16,951 nucleotides of DNA from an uncultured Collinsella sp. (GTDB lineage: Bacteria; Actinomycetota; Coriobacteriia; Coriobacteriales; Coriobacteriaceae), in assembly GCA_902494035.1 (NCBI GenBank), contig CABURV010000039.1, positions 1-16,951 on the forward strand, written 5' to 3'. The position numbers and the translations under genes are program-made. Of the stretch, positions 1 to 8,145 are shown piece after piece. The notes beneath the pieces were generated by a model. That model was not told the DNA's origin and ran no database searches. It saw only the letters and a list, made by a program, of their open reading frames with translations. Every line of letters begins with the position of its first letter. The stretch's first letter is position 1.

Positions 1-75
1 CTCAAGGCCGTCGCGAGGAAGCGGCTCAGGGCGATATACGCCGTGATGCGCGACCGGGTGCCCTACCGGGAGTAG
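1..75 (+). CDS. IS110-family transposase, C-terminal end (partial)
   Basis: Frame 1 is open from the left edge to a TAG stop at 73-75 and encodes 24 residues beginning LKAVARKRLRAIYAVM and ending in DRVPYRE. A basic helix followed by RAIYAVMRDRxPY and a stop matches the way IS110-family transposases end, after the Transposase_20 domain. IS110 transposases are DEDD-type enzymes that act with an element-encoded bridge RNA. Only the tail is visible, so catalytic residues and intactness cannot be judged. The next 33 bases look like the right end of the element. The family call rests on a short peptide and on that flanking sequence. Confidence 0.7.
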   Translation, partial: LKAVARKRLRAIYAVMRDRVPYRE

Positions 76-108
76 CCCCGACGGTTGACAAAACTATAGG
101 AACACCCA
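76..108 (+). mobile_element. Right end of an IS110-family insertion sequence
   Basis: Between the transposase stop and glmM lies a short non-coding stretch with TTGACAAAACTATAGGAACA, a sequence type common at the right ends of IS110-like elements. IS110 elements usually lack terminal inverted repeats and target duplications, so the exact boundary cannot be fixed; it is estimated at about 106-108. The short distance from stop to end fits the IS110 group, whose non-coding bridge RNA lies upstream of the gene, better than the IS1111 group, whose RNA lies downstream. Confidence 0.5.
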
Positions 109-117
109 ATGACTACC

Positions 118-1449
118 TTACAGAGCTTCCAGCGCGGCGGCGATGCGCTTCATGGCGGCATCGGCGGATGCTTGGTCGGGGGCTTCGGCCAAAACGCGAA
201 TCACAGACTCGGTTCCGCTCTTGCGTACGAGCACGCGACCCTCGCCTGCCAGCGCAGCCTCGGCCTCGGCGATGGCGTTCTGCACGCCCATGTTCTCGAG
301 CGCGGCGTCCTTGTCCGCCACGCGCACGGCCACCTGCGCCTGCGGCAGCAGCTTGCACGGAGCCGTGAGCTGCGAGAGTGTCTCGCGCTCGGCACGAATC
401 ACTTCCATCACGCGCAGCGAGGTCATAATGCCGTCGCCTGTACGCTCGATATCGCCAAAGATCGTATGGCCCGTCTGCTCGCCACCCAGGCTGTAGCCGC
501 CCTCGCGCATCTTGGCATACACATGACGGTCGCCCACGCCGCTGGTCACGGCGCTCAGACCGGCAAGCTCCAACGACTTGATCAGGCCAAAGTTGCTGGC
601 GATCGTCGGCACCACGGTACCGCCCGAAAGGCGACCGTGCTTGTTCAGATACACGCCGCACACGTACAGGATCTGGTCGCCGTCTACCACGCGACCGCGC
701 TCGTCCACAGCCAAGCAGCGGTCGGCATCGCCGTCGTAGGCAAAGCCCACATCCAGGCCCTGCTCCACCACGTGGCGCTGCAGGCGCTCCATATGCGTGG
801 AGCCGCAGTCGACATTGATGTTAAAGCCGTCGGGCGCGGCATTGATCACGCGCACATCGGCGCCCAGTGCGTCGAACACCGGCTTGGCCACCGAGGATGC
901 CGAGCCGTTGGCGCAGTCGATACCGATCTTGACGCCCTGCAGCGAAAAGTTCGCACTGGCGATGAGCGAGGCAATGTAGCGGTTGCGACCCTGCATGTAG
1001 TCCACCGTGGCGCCGATATGGTTGCCCGTTGCCAGCGGCACCTCGCTCTTGCCATCGATGTAGTCCTCAATGAGCTCCAGCACGTCCTCGTCCATCTTAA
1101 AGCCGTCGCTGTTGACAAGCTTAATGCCGTTATCGCAAAACGGGTTGTGGCTCGCGCTGATCATGATGCCGCAATCGAAGCAGCCTTCCACGGTCTGATG
1201 CGCTACGCCCGGCGTGGGGATCACGTGCAGCATATAGGCGTCCGCACCGCTCGCGACCAGGCCGCTCACCAGCGCCGCCTCGAACATGTAGCTCGAACGA
1301 CGCGTGTCCTTGCCCACGATAACGCGCGCCTTAGCACTGCGGTTGGCACCGTAATACCAGCCCACAAAACGGCCAATCTTATAAGCGTGCTCTACCGTCA
1401 GCCCAACGTTGGCCTCACCGCGAAAGCCGTCGGTGCCAAAGTACTTCAT
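118..1449 (-). CDS. glmM: Phosphoglucosamine mutase GlmM
   Basis: Converts glucosamine-6-phosphate to glucosamine-1-phosphate, the step before GlmU on the way to UDP-GlcNAc for peptidoglycan; cytoplasmic. The 443 residues match the usual family length. It opens with the family signature KYFGTDGFRG. The phosphorylated serine is Ser100 in ISASHNP, the Mg-binding loop is DGDADR at 239-244, the sugar-specificity loop is GEQTGH at 323-328, and the C-terminal phosphate-binding loop is RKSGTESVIRV at 409-419. All four mutase domains are complete. The ATG at 1449 is preceded by AAGGAGA at good spacing. It lies downstream of the DUF4012 gene in the same direction, 83 bases away, but a terminator-like hairpin sits between them. 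Its stop is about ten bases from the end of an IS110 element. A 489-codon antisense frame is a high-GC shadow. Confidence 0.97.
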   Translation of the reverse strand: MKYFGTDGFRGEANVGLTVEHAYKIGRFVGWYYGANRSAKARVIVGKDTRRSSYMFEAALVSGLVASGADAYMLHVIPTPGVAHQTVEGCFDCGIMISASHNPFCDNGIKLVNSDGFKMDEDVLELIEDYIDGKSEVPLATGNHIGATVDYMQGRNRYIASLIASANFSLQGVKIGIDCANGSASSVAKPVFDALGADVRVINAAPDGFNINVDCGSTHMERLQRHVVEQGLDVGFAYDGDADRCLAVDERGRVVDGDQILYVCGVYLNKHGRLSGGTVVPTIASNFGLIKSLELAGLSAVTSGVGDRHVYAKMREGGYSLGGEQTGHTIFGDIERTGDGIMTSLRVMEVIRAERETLSQLTAPCKLLPQAQVAVRVADKDAALENMGVQNAIAEAEAALAGEGRVLVRKSGTESVIRVLAEAPDQASADAAMKRIAAALEAL

Positions 1450-1462
1450 GCGCTCTCCTTAC

Positions 1463-1495
1463 AAAATAGGGGCGAACAGATTGCCTGTCCGCCCC
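1463..1495 (-). terminator. Rho-independent terminator after the DUF4012 gene, just before glmM
   Basis: Read leftward, an 11-bp stem (GGGGCGGACAG with CTGTTCGCCCC, one G-U pair) with a 5-base loop is followed by TATTTTGT. It should end the DUF4012 transcript. It is unusual in lying directly against the glmM ribosome-binding site at about 1453-1460, leaving no room for a glmM promoter after it, so it may act as an attenuator rather than a full stop. Confidence 0.75.
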
Positions 1496-1532
1496 AAAAT
1501 GGTACTCGATTATCTGCGCTACCAGAAAAACC

Positions 1533-3845
1533 CTACGCCGACGCGCTGTCGCGAGCCGCCTGGCATGTAGGAGTCTGACGCAGCGTAAGCGGCTTGTCCC
1601 CCGCCTCGGCCGACGTGGTCAGCGTATACGTGATCGTCGTCGTCTCGCCAGCATGCAGGTCAACGGTGCCCGAATAGAAGGGGATTCCATGCCACGTAGC
1701 GGCACCAAGACCAAACTGGGTGCCCTCAACCGTAAGGTCACTGATGTTGCCGCCCGTCGGGGCAAACAACGAGACATTCAGACGCTCGTCGTCACGCGCG
1801 GCATCGGGTGCGCTCGCCGCAACGTAGTCGGGCAGCTTGCCAGCCTCCTCCTGCGTCATGATGTTCGTCAGGGTAACGGTGATGCGATAGGAACACGTGC
1901 CGTCGCCATTCTTCACGCCCTGACCAATCTGAGTGTCGGCGTTCAGATACCAGTCGAGCTTGGAGAAGCTCAGGTTGTTAAAGTAAACGCCGGCAACGGG
2001 ATCGGCACTCGGATCATCCGGATCGGGCAGCGAAGCGTCAATGCCCGTCTCTTTGATGGCATTCTGCTCATCATCGTTTCTCATCCAAGCGATCAGGCGG
2101 CCCTCTTCGGCACCGCGCTCAACGGCGCTGACAAGCTTCGTAACATCGACATCGCCGATACCGCCAAGGATCTTGTCGAAGGCAGCGCTGGCGACGGATG
2201 CAAAGATGCCGTCAGACTCCTCGACCGGATAGTTCCAGTACACATCGTGCATGAGGACCTTTGCGGCGTTGGTGCCGTCGACAACCGTTCCGTCGGGCAG
2301 TGACACGTTACCGACCAGGCCCAGCAGATACTGCAGGAACACCGGGTCGATACCGATGACGCCATCAACGTCCTGTCCATACTGGGACTTCCACAGCGCG
2401 GCGACACGCTGCGAGTTGCGGGGCCAATCAGGCGAATAGGTATTGCCCGAGTTGTACAGGTTACTGTGGTTGCCGAACAGCGCTTCATCCTCTTCGTCGA
2501 CGCTCTCGACTGCCTCATCCTCGCTGAGTCCAATGCGGGGAACAAACTCGCCAATCGACATCTGGCCGTCAGTGACCGAAATCAGGCCCTGCGAACCGCC
2601 AAAGCCGCCGCAAGCACGAATCTCGACGTTGTTCATGGCGTACATAAGGTAGTTGCGCGTCTGGCCGTTGGCGCCGAGCATCTGGGGAAGGACGGGGGCG
2701 ACCTTCTCCGCCGCGTCAACCGCGCCGTTGAGGGTGGCAAAGCCGTCCTTGGCCTTATCGACCAGCTCGGTCACCTGGGAAATATGAGTATCGCCAATGC
2801 CCTGGATCTTCTCATTGGCGCTCTTGAACACCTTCGAGCTGCTGGAAAGCGAATCGGCGACCGCCTGCAGCGCGGACACGTTAATCATGCCGTCCTGGAA
2901 CAGCTTGCCGGGCGTGGCCTGCGAAAGGTTGTCGGCCATGGGAACCAGCGCGTTGCTCGAGACATCGGACAGGGCATCAATCATGGTGCGGGCTGCGTTG
3001 ATGTCACTGCCATACACCGGGATAAACGAAGCCGCCGTCCACAGCGGGCTCGAGGTCTCCGCCTTCATGCTGTCGCAGAGTTCATCGATCTTCTTCGCGT
3101 CGTCAGGCAGCGTCGAAAAATCGCCTGACGTGACCTTGTCCTTAAGGCCACCGACGATCTCGACAGCCTCCTTCGCTTCGCTCTTTACGGTCTTTGCCGA
3201 GTTAAGCAGCATAAAGCCGCTTGCGCCAAGCGCAACGAGAAGCACCGCGACTACAGCGGCAATAATGGCGCCGGTGTGACACTTTTTGCGCTCGCCCTTG
3301 CGATGGCGATGACGGACCAGACCGTCAGAGGTCGAACTCGACGAAGCGTCGCTACCGTAGTTCAAGCCAAAATCGTAATAATCTTCCTTGGAACCCGAGC
3401 CCGCAAACTCGGCACCGCTATCATCCAGGCGGGCGAACGTGCCAGTCTCGGAGGCGCCGGTGTAAATCGTGCCAAGGTTACCCGTAAGCCCCGCGCCACC
3501 GGCAGAGGGAGTATTGTTGGCGGCCTTGCCGGCATTAACGTTGCCGGCGGCATTCGCGGCGTTGGCAGCATCTGCGTTGTTCGCGGGTACCGAAGGAGCC
3601 CCGCTCGGCTGCGACGTGGAGGTTGCACCGCCCGCAAAGACATTCCCTCTTGCACGGCCGGTCTTTTTTGCCTTTTGAGACTGCTCGTACAGAGCGGTAA
3701 ACATCGCTGTCTCGCCCGGGGACACGCGCTTACCGGAACCGCCCTGTCCAGCGCCGCCCGGCGTGCCGGCCTTACCAGCCCCGTTCGGACGCGGCGGAAC
3801 TGCAGGGCGACCGCTATCGCTGCCCTTAAAGTGATTACCAGCCAT
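1533..3845 (-). CDS. DUF4012 domain membrane protein
   Basis: A 770-residue protein of unknown biochemical function. Residues 1-190 are a low-complexity, presumably cytoplasmic tail rich in Gly, Ala, Asn and Ser (a run of Ala/Asn near 90-110). A basic patch RHRHRKGERKK precedes one membrane segment at about 192-214, giving a single-pass protein with a large outside part. The outside part has a helical stretch (about 220-395) and the DUF4012 domain from about 397, including NYLMYAMNNVEIRACGGFGG, the hallmark motif. DUF4012 proteins are common in Gram-positive bacteria and often sit near cell-envelope polysaccharide genes; the neighbour glmM agrees, but a role in envelope building is inference. 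An in-frame TTG at 3872 would add nine residues; I chose the ATG at 3845 because GAGGA lies seven bases before it. Confidence 0.88.
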   Translation of the reverse strand: MAGNHFKGSDSGRPAVPPRPNGAGKAGTPGGAGQGGSGKRVSPGETAMFTALYEQSQKAKKTGRARGNVFAGGATSTSQPSGAPSVPANNADAANAANAAGNVNAGKAANNTPSAGGAGLTGNLGTIYTGASETGTFARLDDSGAEFAGSGSKEDYYDFGLNYGSDASSSSTSDGLVRHRHRKGERKKCHTGAIIAAVVAVLLVALGASGFMLLNSAKTVKSEAKEAVEIVGGLKDKVTSGDFSTLPDDAKKIDELCDSMKAETSSPLWTAASFIPVYGSDINAARTMIDALSDVSSNALVPMADNLSQATPGKLFQDGMINVSALQAVADSLSSSSKVFKSANEKIQGIGDTHISQVTELVDKAKDGFATLNGAVDAAEKVAPVLPQMLGANGQTRNYLMYAMNNVEIRACGGFGGSQGLISVTDGQMSIGEFVPRIGLSEDEAVESVDEEDEALFGNHSNLYNSGNTYSPDWPRNSQRVAALWKSQYGQDVDGVIGIDPVFLQYLLGLVGNVSLPDGTVVDGTNAAKVLMHDVYWNYPVEESDGIFASVASAAFDKILGGIGDVDVTKLVSAVERGAEEGRLIAWMRNDDEQNAIKETGIDASLPDPDDPSADPVAGVYFNNLSFSKLDWYLNADTQIGQGVKNGDGTCSYRITVTLTNIMTQEEAGKLPDYVAASAPDAARDDERLNVSLFAPTGGNISDLTVEGTQFGLGAATWHGIPFYSGTVDLHAGETTTITYTLTTSAEAGDKPLTLRQTPTCQAARDSASA

Positions 3846-3994
3846 AAAGAAATCCTCGCAATTGAGTCGCAATGAAAAAGTCCATAACGTTACTAGTTTA
3901 TGGCATTTTGAGCATCGACAGCTAAACTCCAGACACGGACATCAATTGGCGAAAATGCGGCACAACACCTTTTCCGTCTTGGCGGCGGCGCCAG

Positions 3995-5017
3995 CTACAC
4001 CGTGAGGAACATCATCACGATGATCATGGCAAAGCCGATAAGGTCGGTCGGCAAAAACACCGTGCCCAGCATAACGGCGCTGGTGATGGTCGCCGAAACC
4101 GGCTCCACAGTTCCGATGAGGCTCGCACGCACCGAGCCGATGTCCTTAACGCCCTGCATATAGAGCATGTAAGCAAAAAACGAGCCGATAACCACGAACA
4201 CCGCGAGCGCCTCGATGCCGGCAGCGTCGAGCGCCGGCATATGCGCCCAGGGCTGCACGAAGGCACATGAGACCACGCCCGCCGTGAGCATTGCCGAACC
4301 CGTGACGATGGGGCTGCCGTATTCGGGCAGAATCTTGGCGGGAATCACCGCCATGCAGGTGGCGCTGACCGCACACATAAGGCCTGCGACCAGGCCAAGC
4401 GGCGAGATATTCAGGCTGGTGGGGTCGCCGCCGGTGGCGATTAAAAAGGTTCCACCCAGAGCCAGGCCAATGCCGATGACTTCGCGAGTACGCGGCATGC
4501 GGCGATCGATCGCGCAGGTGTAGCCCATGATGATAACGAGCTGCAGGCACTGGAGCACTGTCGCGGTTCCGGCGTTCGTCAGGCGCACGGCCGAAAGATA
4601 GCAAAACTGGTTGAACAGCAGGCCAAAGGCGGTAAAGAGCAGCAGCTGCTTGCGATCGGCGGGTGTGGTCCAGAGCTTAATCAGGCGCTCGCGGTCGCGC
4701 GTAACAACCACGGCCATAAAGAGTAGACCGGCGAGAATCTGACGCACGCTCATAAGCCACAAGGTGTCGACGTGGTAGGTATCGAACAGAAAGCTCGCGC
4801 TGGTGCCCGAGAAGCCCCAAAACGAACCGCCCACCAGCGTAGCCAAGACGCCCGTGATCATCTTGCGCGTCGAAGCGCTGTTCAAGCGGTCGCGCCATGC
4901 GCGACGGGTGTTGCGGCTGAGCTCGTCGGTGCCCTCGGGCACATCAATGTTCGATATATCGGTCATCGGCACCGAAGCCCCTGCGCCTTCGACCTGCTCG
5001 ACACACTCTTTGCTCAT
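3995..5017 (-). CDS. EamA/DMT-family transporter
   Basis: A 340-residue inner-membrane protein of the drug/metabolite transporter superfamily. It has a hydrophilic N-terminus of about 50 residues, then about ten hydrophobic segments in two EamA repeats (roughly 57-190 and 200-335). The first repeat starts GGSFWGFSGTSASFLF; the second ends with the characteristic SLIGTVEPVSATITSAVMLG segment. Members export or import amino acids, nucleotides or other small metabolites; the substrate cannot be read from sequence. The open frame extends to 5224, but the ATG at 5017 is chosen because GGGGGAG precedes it and the protein from there begins at a normal soluble leader. It is separated from the DUF4012 gene by about 150 bases and is probably its own unit. 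No convincing terminator follows it. Confidence 0.87.
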   Translation of the reverse strand: MSKECVEQVEGAGASVPMTDISNIDVPEGTDELSRNTRRAWRDRLNSASTRKMITGVLATLVGGSFWGFSGTSASFLFDTYHVDTLWLMSVRQILAGLLFMAVVVTRDRERLIKLWTTPADRKQLLLFTAFGLLFNQFCYLSAVRLTNAGTATVLQCLQLVIIMGYTCAIDRRMPRTREVIGIGLALGGTFLIATGGDPTSLNISPLGLVAGLMCAVSATCMAVIPAKILPEYGSPIVTGSAMLTAGVVSCAFVQPWAHMPALDAAGIEALAVFVVIGSFFAYMLYMQGVKDIGSVRASLIGTVEPVSATITSAVMLGTVFLPTDLIGFAMIIVMMFLTV

Positions 5018-5232
5018 TCCACTCCCCCGAAACAGCCTGGAAACAATTCGGCTTACCTTACCACGGCGAAGGCACCAGCTGGAGGCTTGTCCGCTTATCG
5101 GTAGGACAATTCCGCAGGCGTCTTTCCATAGCTCGATACTGCAAAGGCTTTGCATTATGCGACAGCCAAATCGCGGCAGCAGGCTCTTTTGAAATGGATA
5201 CGACAAAGCCCCCGAATTCCACAATGTAAGCG

Positions 5233-5277
5233 ATTTTTAAAAATGTTCTTGCCACCGAGTTCAGGCTCCGTTATATT
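5233..5277 (+). promoter_or_regulatory. Promoter of tRNA-Val
   Basis: A -35 box TTGCCA (5249-5254) and a -10 box TATATT (5272-5277) are separated by exactly 17 bases, putting the transcript start near 5284, about 23 bases before the tRNA. An AT-rich palindrome ATTTTTAAAAAT (5233-5244) directly upstream of the -35 looks like an UP element, as expected for a strong stable-RNA promoter. Confidence 0.8.
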
Positions 5278-5306
5278 ATCCCTTGCGCGCTTGCGCACCC
5301 TTGATC

Positions 5307-5381
5307 GGGCGTTTAGCTCAGGGGGAGAGCGCTTCCCTGACACGGAAGAGGTCAGAAGTTCAAATCTTCTAACGCCCACCA
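5307..5381 (+). tRNA. tRNA-Val (anticodon GAC)
   Basis: The full cloverleaf is visible. The acceptor stem GGGCGTT (5307-5313) pairs with AACGCCC (5371-5377). The D-arm is GCTCAGGGGGAGAGC. The anticodon stem CTTCC/GGAAG (5332-5336 and 5344-5348) encloses loop CTGACAC with anticodon GAC at 5339-5341. The T-arm AGAAG-TTCAAAT-CTTCT lies at 5354-5370. Discriminator A and an encoded CCA follow at 5378-5381. GAC reads GUC and GUU valine codons. It is a solitary tRNA gene with its own promoter and terminator. I saw no integrase and no repeated copy of its 3' end, so no sign that it is an integration site here. Confidence 0.97.
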
Positions 5382-5390
5382 AATGTTCGC

Positions 5391-5427
5391 AGCTCAGAGG
5401 CTATGCCCTCTGGGCTGTTTTGTTTTA
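5391..5427 (+). terminator. Rho-independent terminator of tRNA-Val
   Basis: A 10-bp stem AGCTCAGAGG / CCTCTGGGCT (one G-U pair) with a 6-base loop at 5401-5406 is followed by GTTTTGTTTTA. It begins ten bases after the CCA end. Confidence 0.9.
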
Positions 5428-5716
5428 TGTCGCCAAATCAGCTGGCAGCTCCAACCGTCATCGCAACGTAACATCAATTCACCCGACGAATGGCAGCCAA
5501 ACAAATTCAATACCCCAACATAAACAATAGCCGGGCACAAAACTGCGCCGCAAGCTGCTCCAACCGCCCAACTAGCCAAAAGCCGACCATCTACTTGCCG
5601 ATCTATTCATCGGCATAACCAATCAGTCCGCACCGCAACTTCTCAGCAAAACGCCGCGATGTCTGCGCCCTGCGGTATCCTTGAGCCACTTGCACCTGCA
5701 GCACCAAGGAGCCGCC
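5428..5716. other. Intergenic region with no recognised gene
   Basis: No supported coding region. A perfect 6-bp hairpin GCCGAT-CTATTC-ATCGGC lies at 5597-5614. A TATCCT at about 5677 could be the -10 of the following gene, but it has no good -35. The clear signal is the ribosome-binding site AAGGAG at 5706-5711. Confidence 0.4.
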
Positions 5717-6403
5717 ATGCGCACCGAGCTCGATGTCCCCTTTTCGCACAAAGAAGAAGCCAAGGCGCTGGGCGCCAAATGGGACCGGACCAAGAAGATC
5801 TGGTATGTACCCAGCGGCGTCAACCCCGAGCCCTTTGCCGAGTGGCTGCCCGGTGTTGACCGATCCGACCCCTCAGCGCCGTATATATATCTAGTACTGG
5901 GCAAGCGCGAGTGCTGGAAGTGTCACAAAGAGACCTCGGTCGCAGCCTTCGGCATTCCCTATCGAACCGATAACGACGAGAGCATCGCCATCGCGCACGC
6001 GCCCAACGAAGCCGGGTACATTGCCATCGACACGGCCAACGCCAACGCACTCGCCATCGTGCCCGCTCTTGGCTGCGTACCGGGCGAGATCCGCGACTAC
6101 CTTCATAAGCGCTGCGGCTACAAGCCCGTAGGCGCGCGAGCCTCCAAAGCCCCGTCGCTCGGCAACACGTGCACCAGTTGCGACGCGCTGCAAGGCAGCC
6201 GCTATCTGTTCGAGGAGCCCTCGTCCCCGTTTGCCCTCACTGCCATCAACAAGCTGCCGGCACTGGAGTTTATACGCGTCGAAGTTGCCGGCGTCTTTGG
6301 CGTCCCGGTCACGCGTACCGACTTTGACCAGGCGCTCTTTACCTGGGCACGCGACCATCACGCCGAGTTCCACAAGCAACTCGGTGAGGGGATTTATTTG
6401 TAG
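5717..6403 (+). CDS. DUF5710 domain protein with two CxxC knuckles
   Basis: A 228-residue cytoplasmic protein of unknown role. Residues 4-45 form a DUF5710 domain: LDVPFSHKEEAKALGAKWD then KKIWYVPSG, with the conserved aromatic Trp22, Trp29 and Tyr30. DUF5710 occurs at the ends of larger DNA-handling proteins such as primases and plasmid proteins and is thought to bind a ligand or nucleic acid. Two CxxC pairs follow, C66-x2-C69 (ECWKCH) and C152-x2-C155 (TCTSC), far apart in sequence; together they could bind one zinc ion. The region between is unassigned. The start is the ATG at 5717, five bases after AAGGAG, not an upstream in-frame TTG. It converges on the small zinc-ribbon gene, 37 bases apart. 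Confidence 0.83.
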   Translation: MRTELDVPFSHKEEAKALGAKWDRTKKIWYVPSGVNPEPFAEWLPGVDRSDPSAPYIYLVLGKRECWKCHKETSVAAFGIPYRTDNDESIAIAHAPNEAGYIAIDTANANALAIVPALGCVPGEIRDYLHKRCGYKPVGARASKAPSLGNTCTSCDALQGSRYLFEEPSSPFALTAINKLPALEFIRVEVAGVFGVPVTRTDFDQALFTWARDHHAEFHKQLGEGIYL

Positions 6404-6440
6404 AGGCAAAAGACACTCACAGCCAACTCCTCCGCATCAC

Positions 6441-6725
6441 CTATCCCTCGTCGCCGGCGTCGTACACGATATCGAGGCCACAAACAGGGCATTTCTCCGG
6501 ATACACCGGCATATGAACGCCTGTCCGTTTTCTCACTTCGTCGCTGAGTCTGTCGCGCGCATCGATAAACCGAATGTCGAGACACGGTATTTGCGAGCCG
6601 CAGCAAGGGCAGGTGACGACAAACGACGCGCAATCAACCTCTACGCTCGGAAACATATTGTTGTCTATAAGGGCACACGGCAGTTTTCCGTACTTCCCCA
6701 TCGCAATATCGCCTCGCCAGCTCAT
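6441..6725 (-). CDS. Small zinc-ribbon protein
   Basis: A 94-residue protein not matched to a named family. It has four well-placed cysteines: TCPCCG at 38-43 (C39 and C42, plus C41), C48 shortly after, and KCPVCG at 78-83 (C79 and C82). Two CPxCG knuckles 36 residues apart are typical of a zinc ribbon. The open frame reaches 6797, but the ATG at 6725 is preceded by GAGGGGAG at five bases, so I use it. It runs opposite to the DUF5710 gene and in the same direction as the HNH gene, whose stop is 122 bases upstream. Nucleic-acid binding is a reasonable guess from the fold, nothing more. Confidence 0.7.
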   Translation of the reverse strand: MSWRGDIAMGKYGKLPCALIDNNMFPSVEVDCASFVVTCPCCGSQIPCLDIRFIDARDRLSDEVRKRTGVHMPVYPEKCPVCGLDIVYDAGDEG

Positions 6726-6847
6726 ATACGCTCCCCTCTCGCTATACAAATCAGGAAGAGCATGCACCGGCGGGCGTGCGCGAGATTGCATCGCCACGCG
6801 ATCCGATCAAACAACACGATCGTCAAAGAATGCCAAAGCCAAATACG

Positions 6848-7930
6848 CTAATACGGCAGAAGCCCCGCCTTTTCACGCTTCTTTTCCGAGCGATCGAACT
6901 CAATGCGATGGGCCTCAAGAAACACCGTATCGGGTCGCCACTGACGCTCATCCGGCTGCCTTAGCGTCGCACCCGCAAAGGAAGCGTAGTCGGTCTTATC
7001 CAGCAGGTACGATCCGCACAGCCGATATTCGCCGCAAACAGGCTCAAACGAAATCAGGTGAGCATCAAATAGGGAATGAAGATCGCGCCGAAGCAGAATA
7101 CCGTTGCTGGCAACCTGCGATTTGGGTCCCGAGTAATTCTCGATATGTGCAGCCTCCAGAGCTTCACTGACGCCGCAGTCCGACACCGCGCAACGGCCAT
7201 CATAGGCGGCAACGAGCTGCTTGCGGAACCATTGCTGCCCCAATCGCTCGCGCCTTAACGCATAGCGGACCTTTTCGTCGTCGGTCGCACCCTGTCCGGC
7301 AAACTCAATATCGACGGGTATGTGCTTCAGATAACTCATGTCGGGCGCAAAACGAGGGTCCGGTCCGCCTTTATGAACAGGACCGTGCAGAACAAACCAT
7401 CCATTTTCGGGCTCGAACCGCTCAACAAACGCAAGGCCGAGCACCTTATAGCCCACCTCGGTTGCAAATATGACTCCGACTGGGACGCCACATTCCATGC
7501 AGTTGAGCATTTTACGGTTGTAATTCTGGTCTCGAGAACCAACGGCTCCTGGCGCTTGGACCGAATACTTAATGACCCACGTACCGTCATCCAAATAGAG
7601 CGGAGGCACATCGGTGTAGAAGCTCTTTTTAGAGTTATGGACCGAAAGCGCAAAGATCTTATTGGGATCTTGCTTCACCCGATCCTGGCCCGGCCAGAAG
7701 ATCCCTGAATCCCGCGTTACGGGAAAGAAGTCCGAGCCAATTCTCAAACGGTACTGATACTGAGGACTATCTTCCTTGGTGTGGTGCGGAAGGCTGGTCC
7801 AAACGCCGCCGCGCTGTTCCTCACCCAGAAACCACTCCCATGCCTCAACGTATTCGGAAGGCACGAGACTGCAGGCGCGGTCATAGCTTGGTCCATCCAT
7901 CAACGGAACAGCAAGGTCAATGTCGTTCAT
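6848..7930 (-). CDS. HNH endonuclease with a possible SRA-like reader domain
   Basis: A 360-residue protein. The C-terminal HNH nuclease spans about 240-292: C247 and C252 as a structural pair, AAHIENY with H262, then N276 (SNGILL) and H285 in RRDLHSLFD. This is the HNH arrangement of restriction-type enzymes, with metal-dependent DNA cleavage. Residues 60-185 are a separate domain; DDGTWVIKYSVQ, GSRDQNYNRKMLN and GVPVGVIF recall the SRA/YDG fold that flips out modified cytosine, which would make this a modification-dependent (type IV) restriction enzyme. That resemblance is by eye and weak. The start is the ATG at 7930 with AGGTG upstream; an in-frame GTG at 7939 is the alternative. No methyltransferase gene is beside it, which fits a modification-dependent enzyme. 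Confidence 0.85.
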   Translation of the reverse strand: MNDIDLAVPLMDGPSYDRACSLVPSEYVEAWEWFLGEEQRGGVWTSLPHHTKEDSPQYQYRLRIGSDFFPVTRDSGIFWPGQDRVKQDPNKIFALSVHNSKKSFYTDVPPLYLDDGTWVIKYSVQAPGAVGSRDQNYNRKMLNCMECGVPVGVIFATEVGYKVLGLAFVERFEPENGWFVLHGPVHKGGPDPRFAPDMSYLKHIPVDIEFAGQGATDDEKVRYALRRERLGQQWFRKQLVAAYDGRCAVSDCGVSEALEAAHIENYSGPKSQVASNGILLRRDLHSLFDAHLISFEPVCGEYRLCGSYLLDKTDYASFAGATLRQPDERQWRPDTVFLEAHRIEFDRSEKKREKAGLLPY

Positions 7931-8082
7931 CGCCAGCACCTACAACCATACGAACGCGAGTCATGCCCCTCAATAATATGGCCGAGAGTCAATTATTACG
8001 AGATCTCATTCCGCGATCGGCACATCGTTGATGCTCTCGGTTTGCCGCTGGCGCGCTTGTACCCCGCTACCCCACTTCCCTG

Positions 8083-8088
8083 TATACT
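8083..8088 (+). promoter_or_regulatory. Possible -10 box for the 163-residue protein gene
   Basis: TATACT lies about 58 bases before the GTG start. The nearest -35-like hexamer, TTGTAC, is 20 bases away, which is too far for a strong promoter, so this is tentative. Confidence 0.35.
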
Positions 8089-8145
8089 GATGTAGCACGT
8101 GTTTCATCCGGGCTTGTTGGGCCGGGTCGTTCATGGGAGGTTCTT

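Noticed and set aside
109..1578. A 489-codon open frame antisense to glmM
   Set aside because: The same codon-bias effect; GlmM on the other strand is unambiguous, and the antisense peptide is compositionally odd.
5307..5381. tRNA-Val as attachment site for an integrated island
   Set aside because: No integrase and no second copy of the tRNA 3' end were found in the window, and the tRNA has its own intact promoter and terminator.
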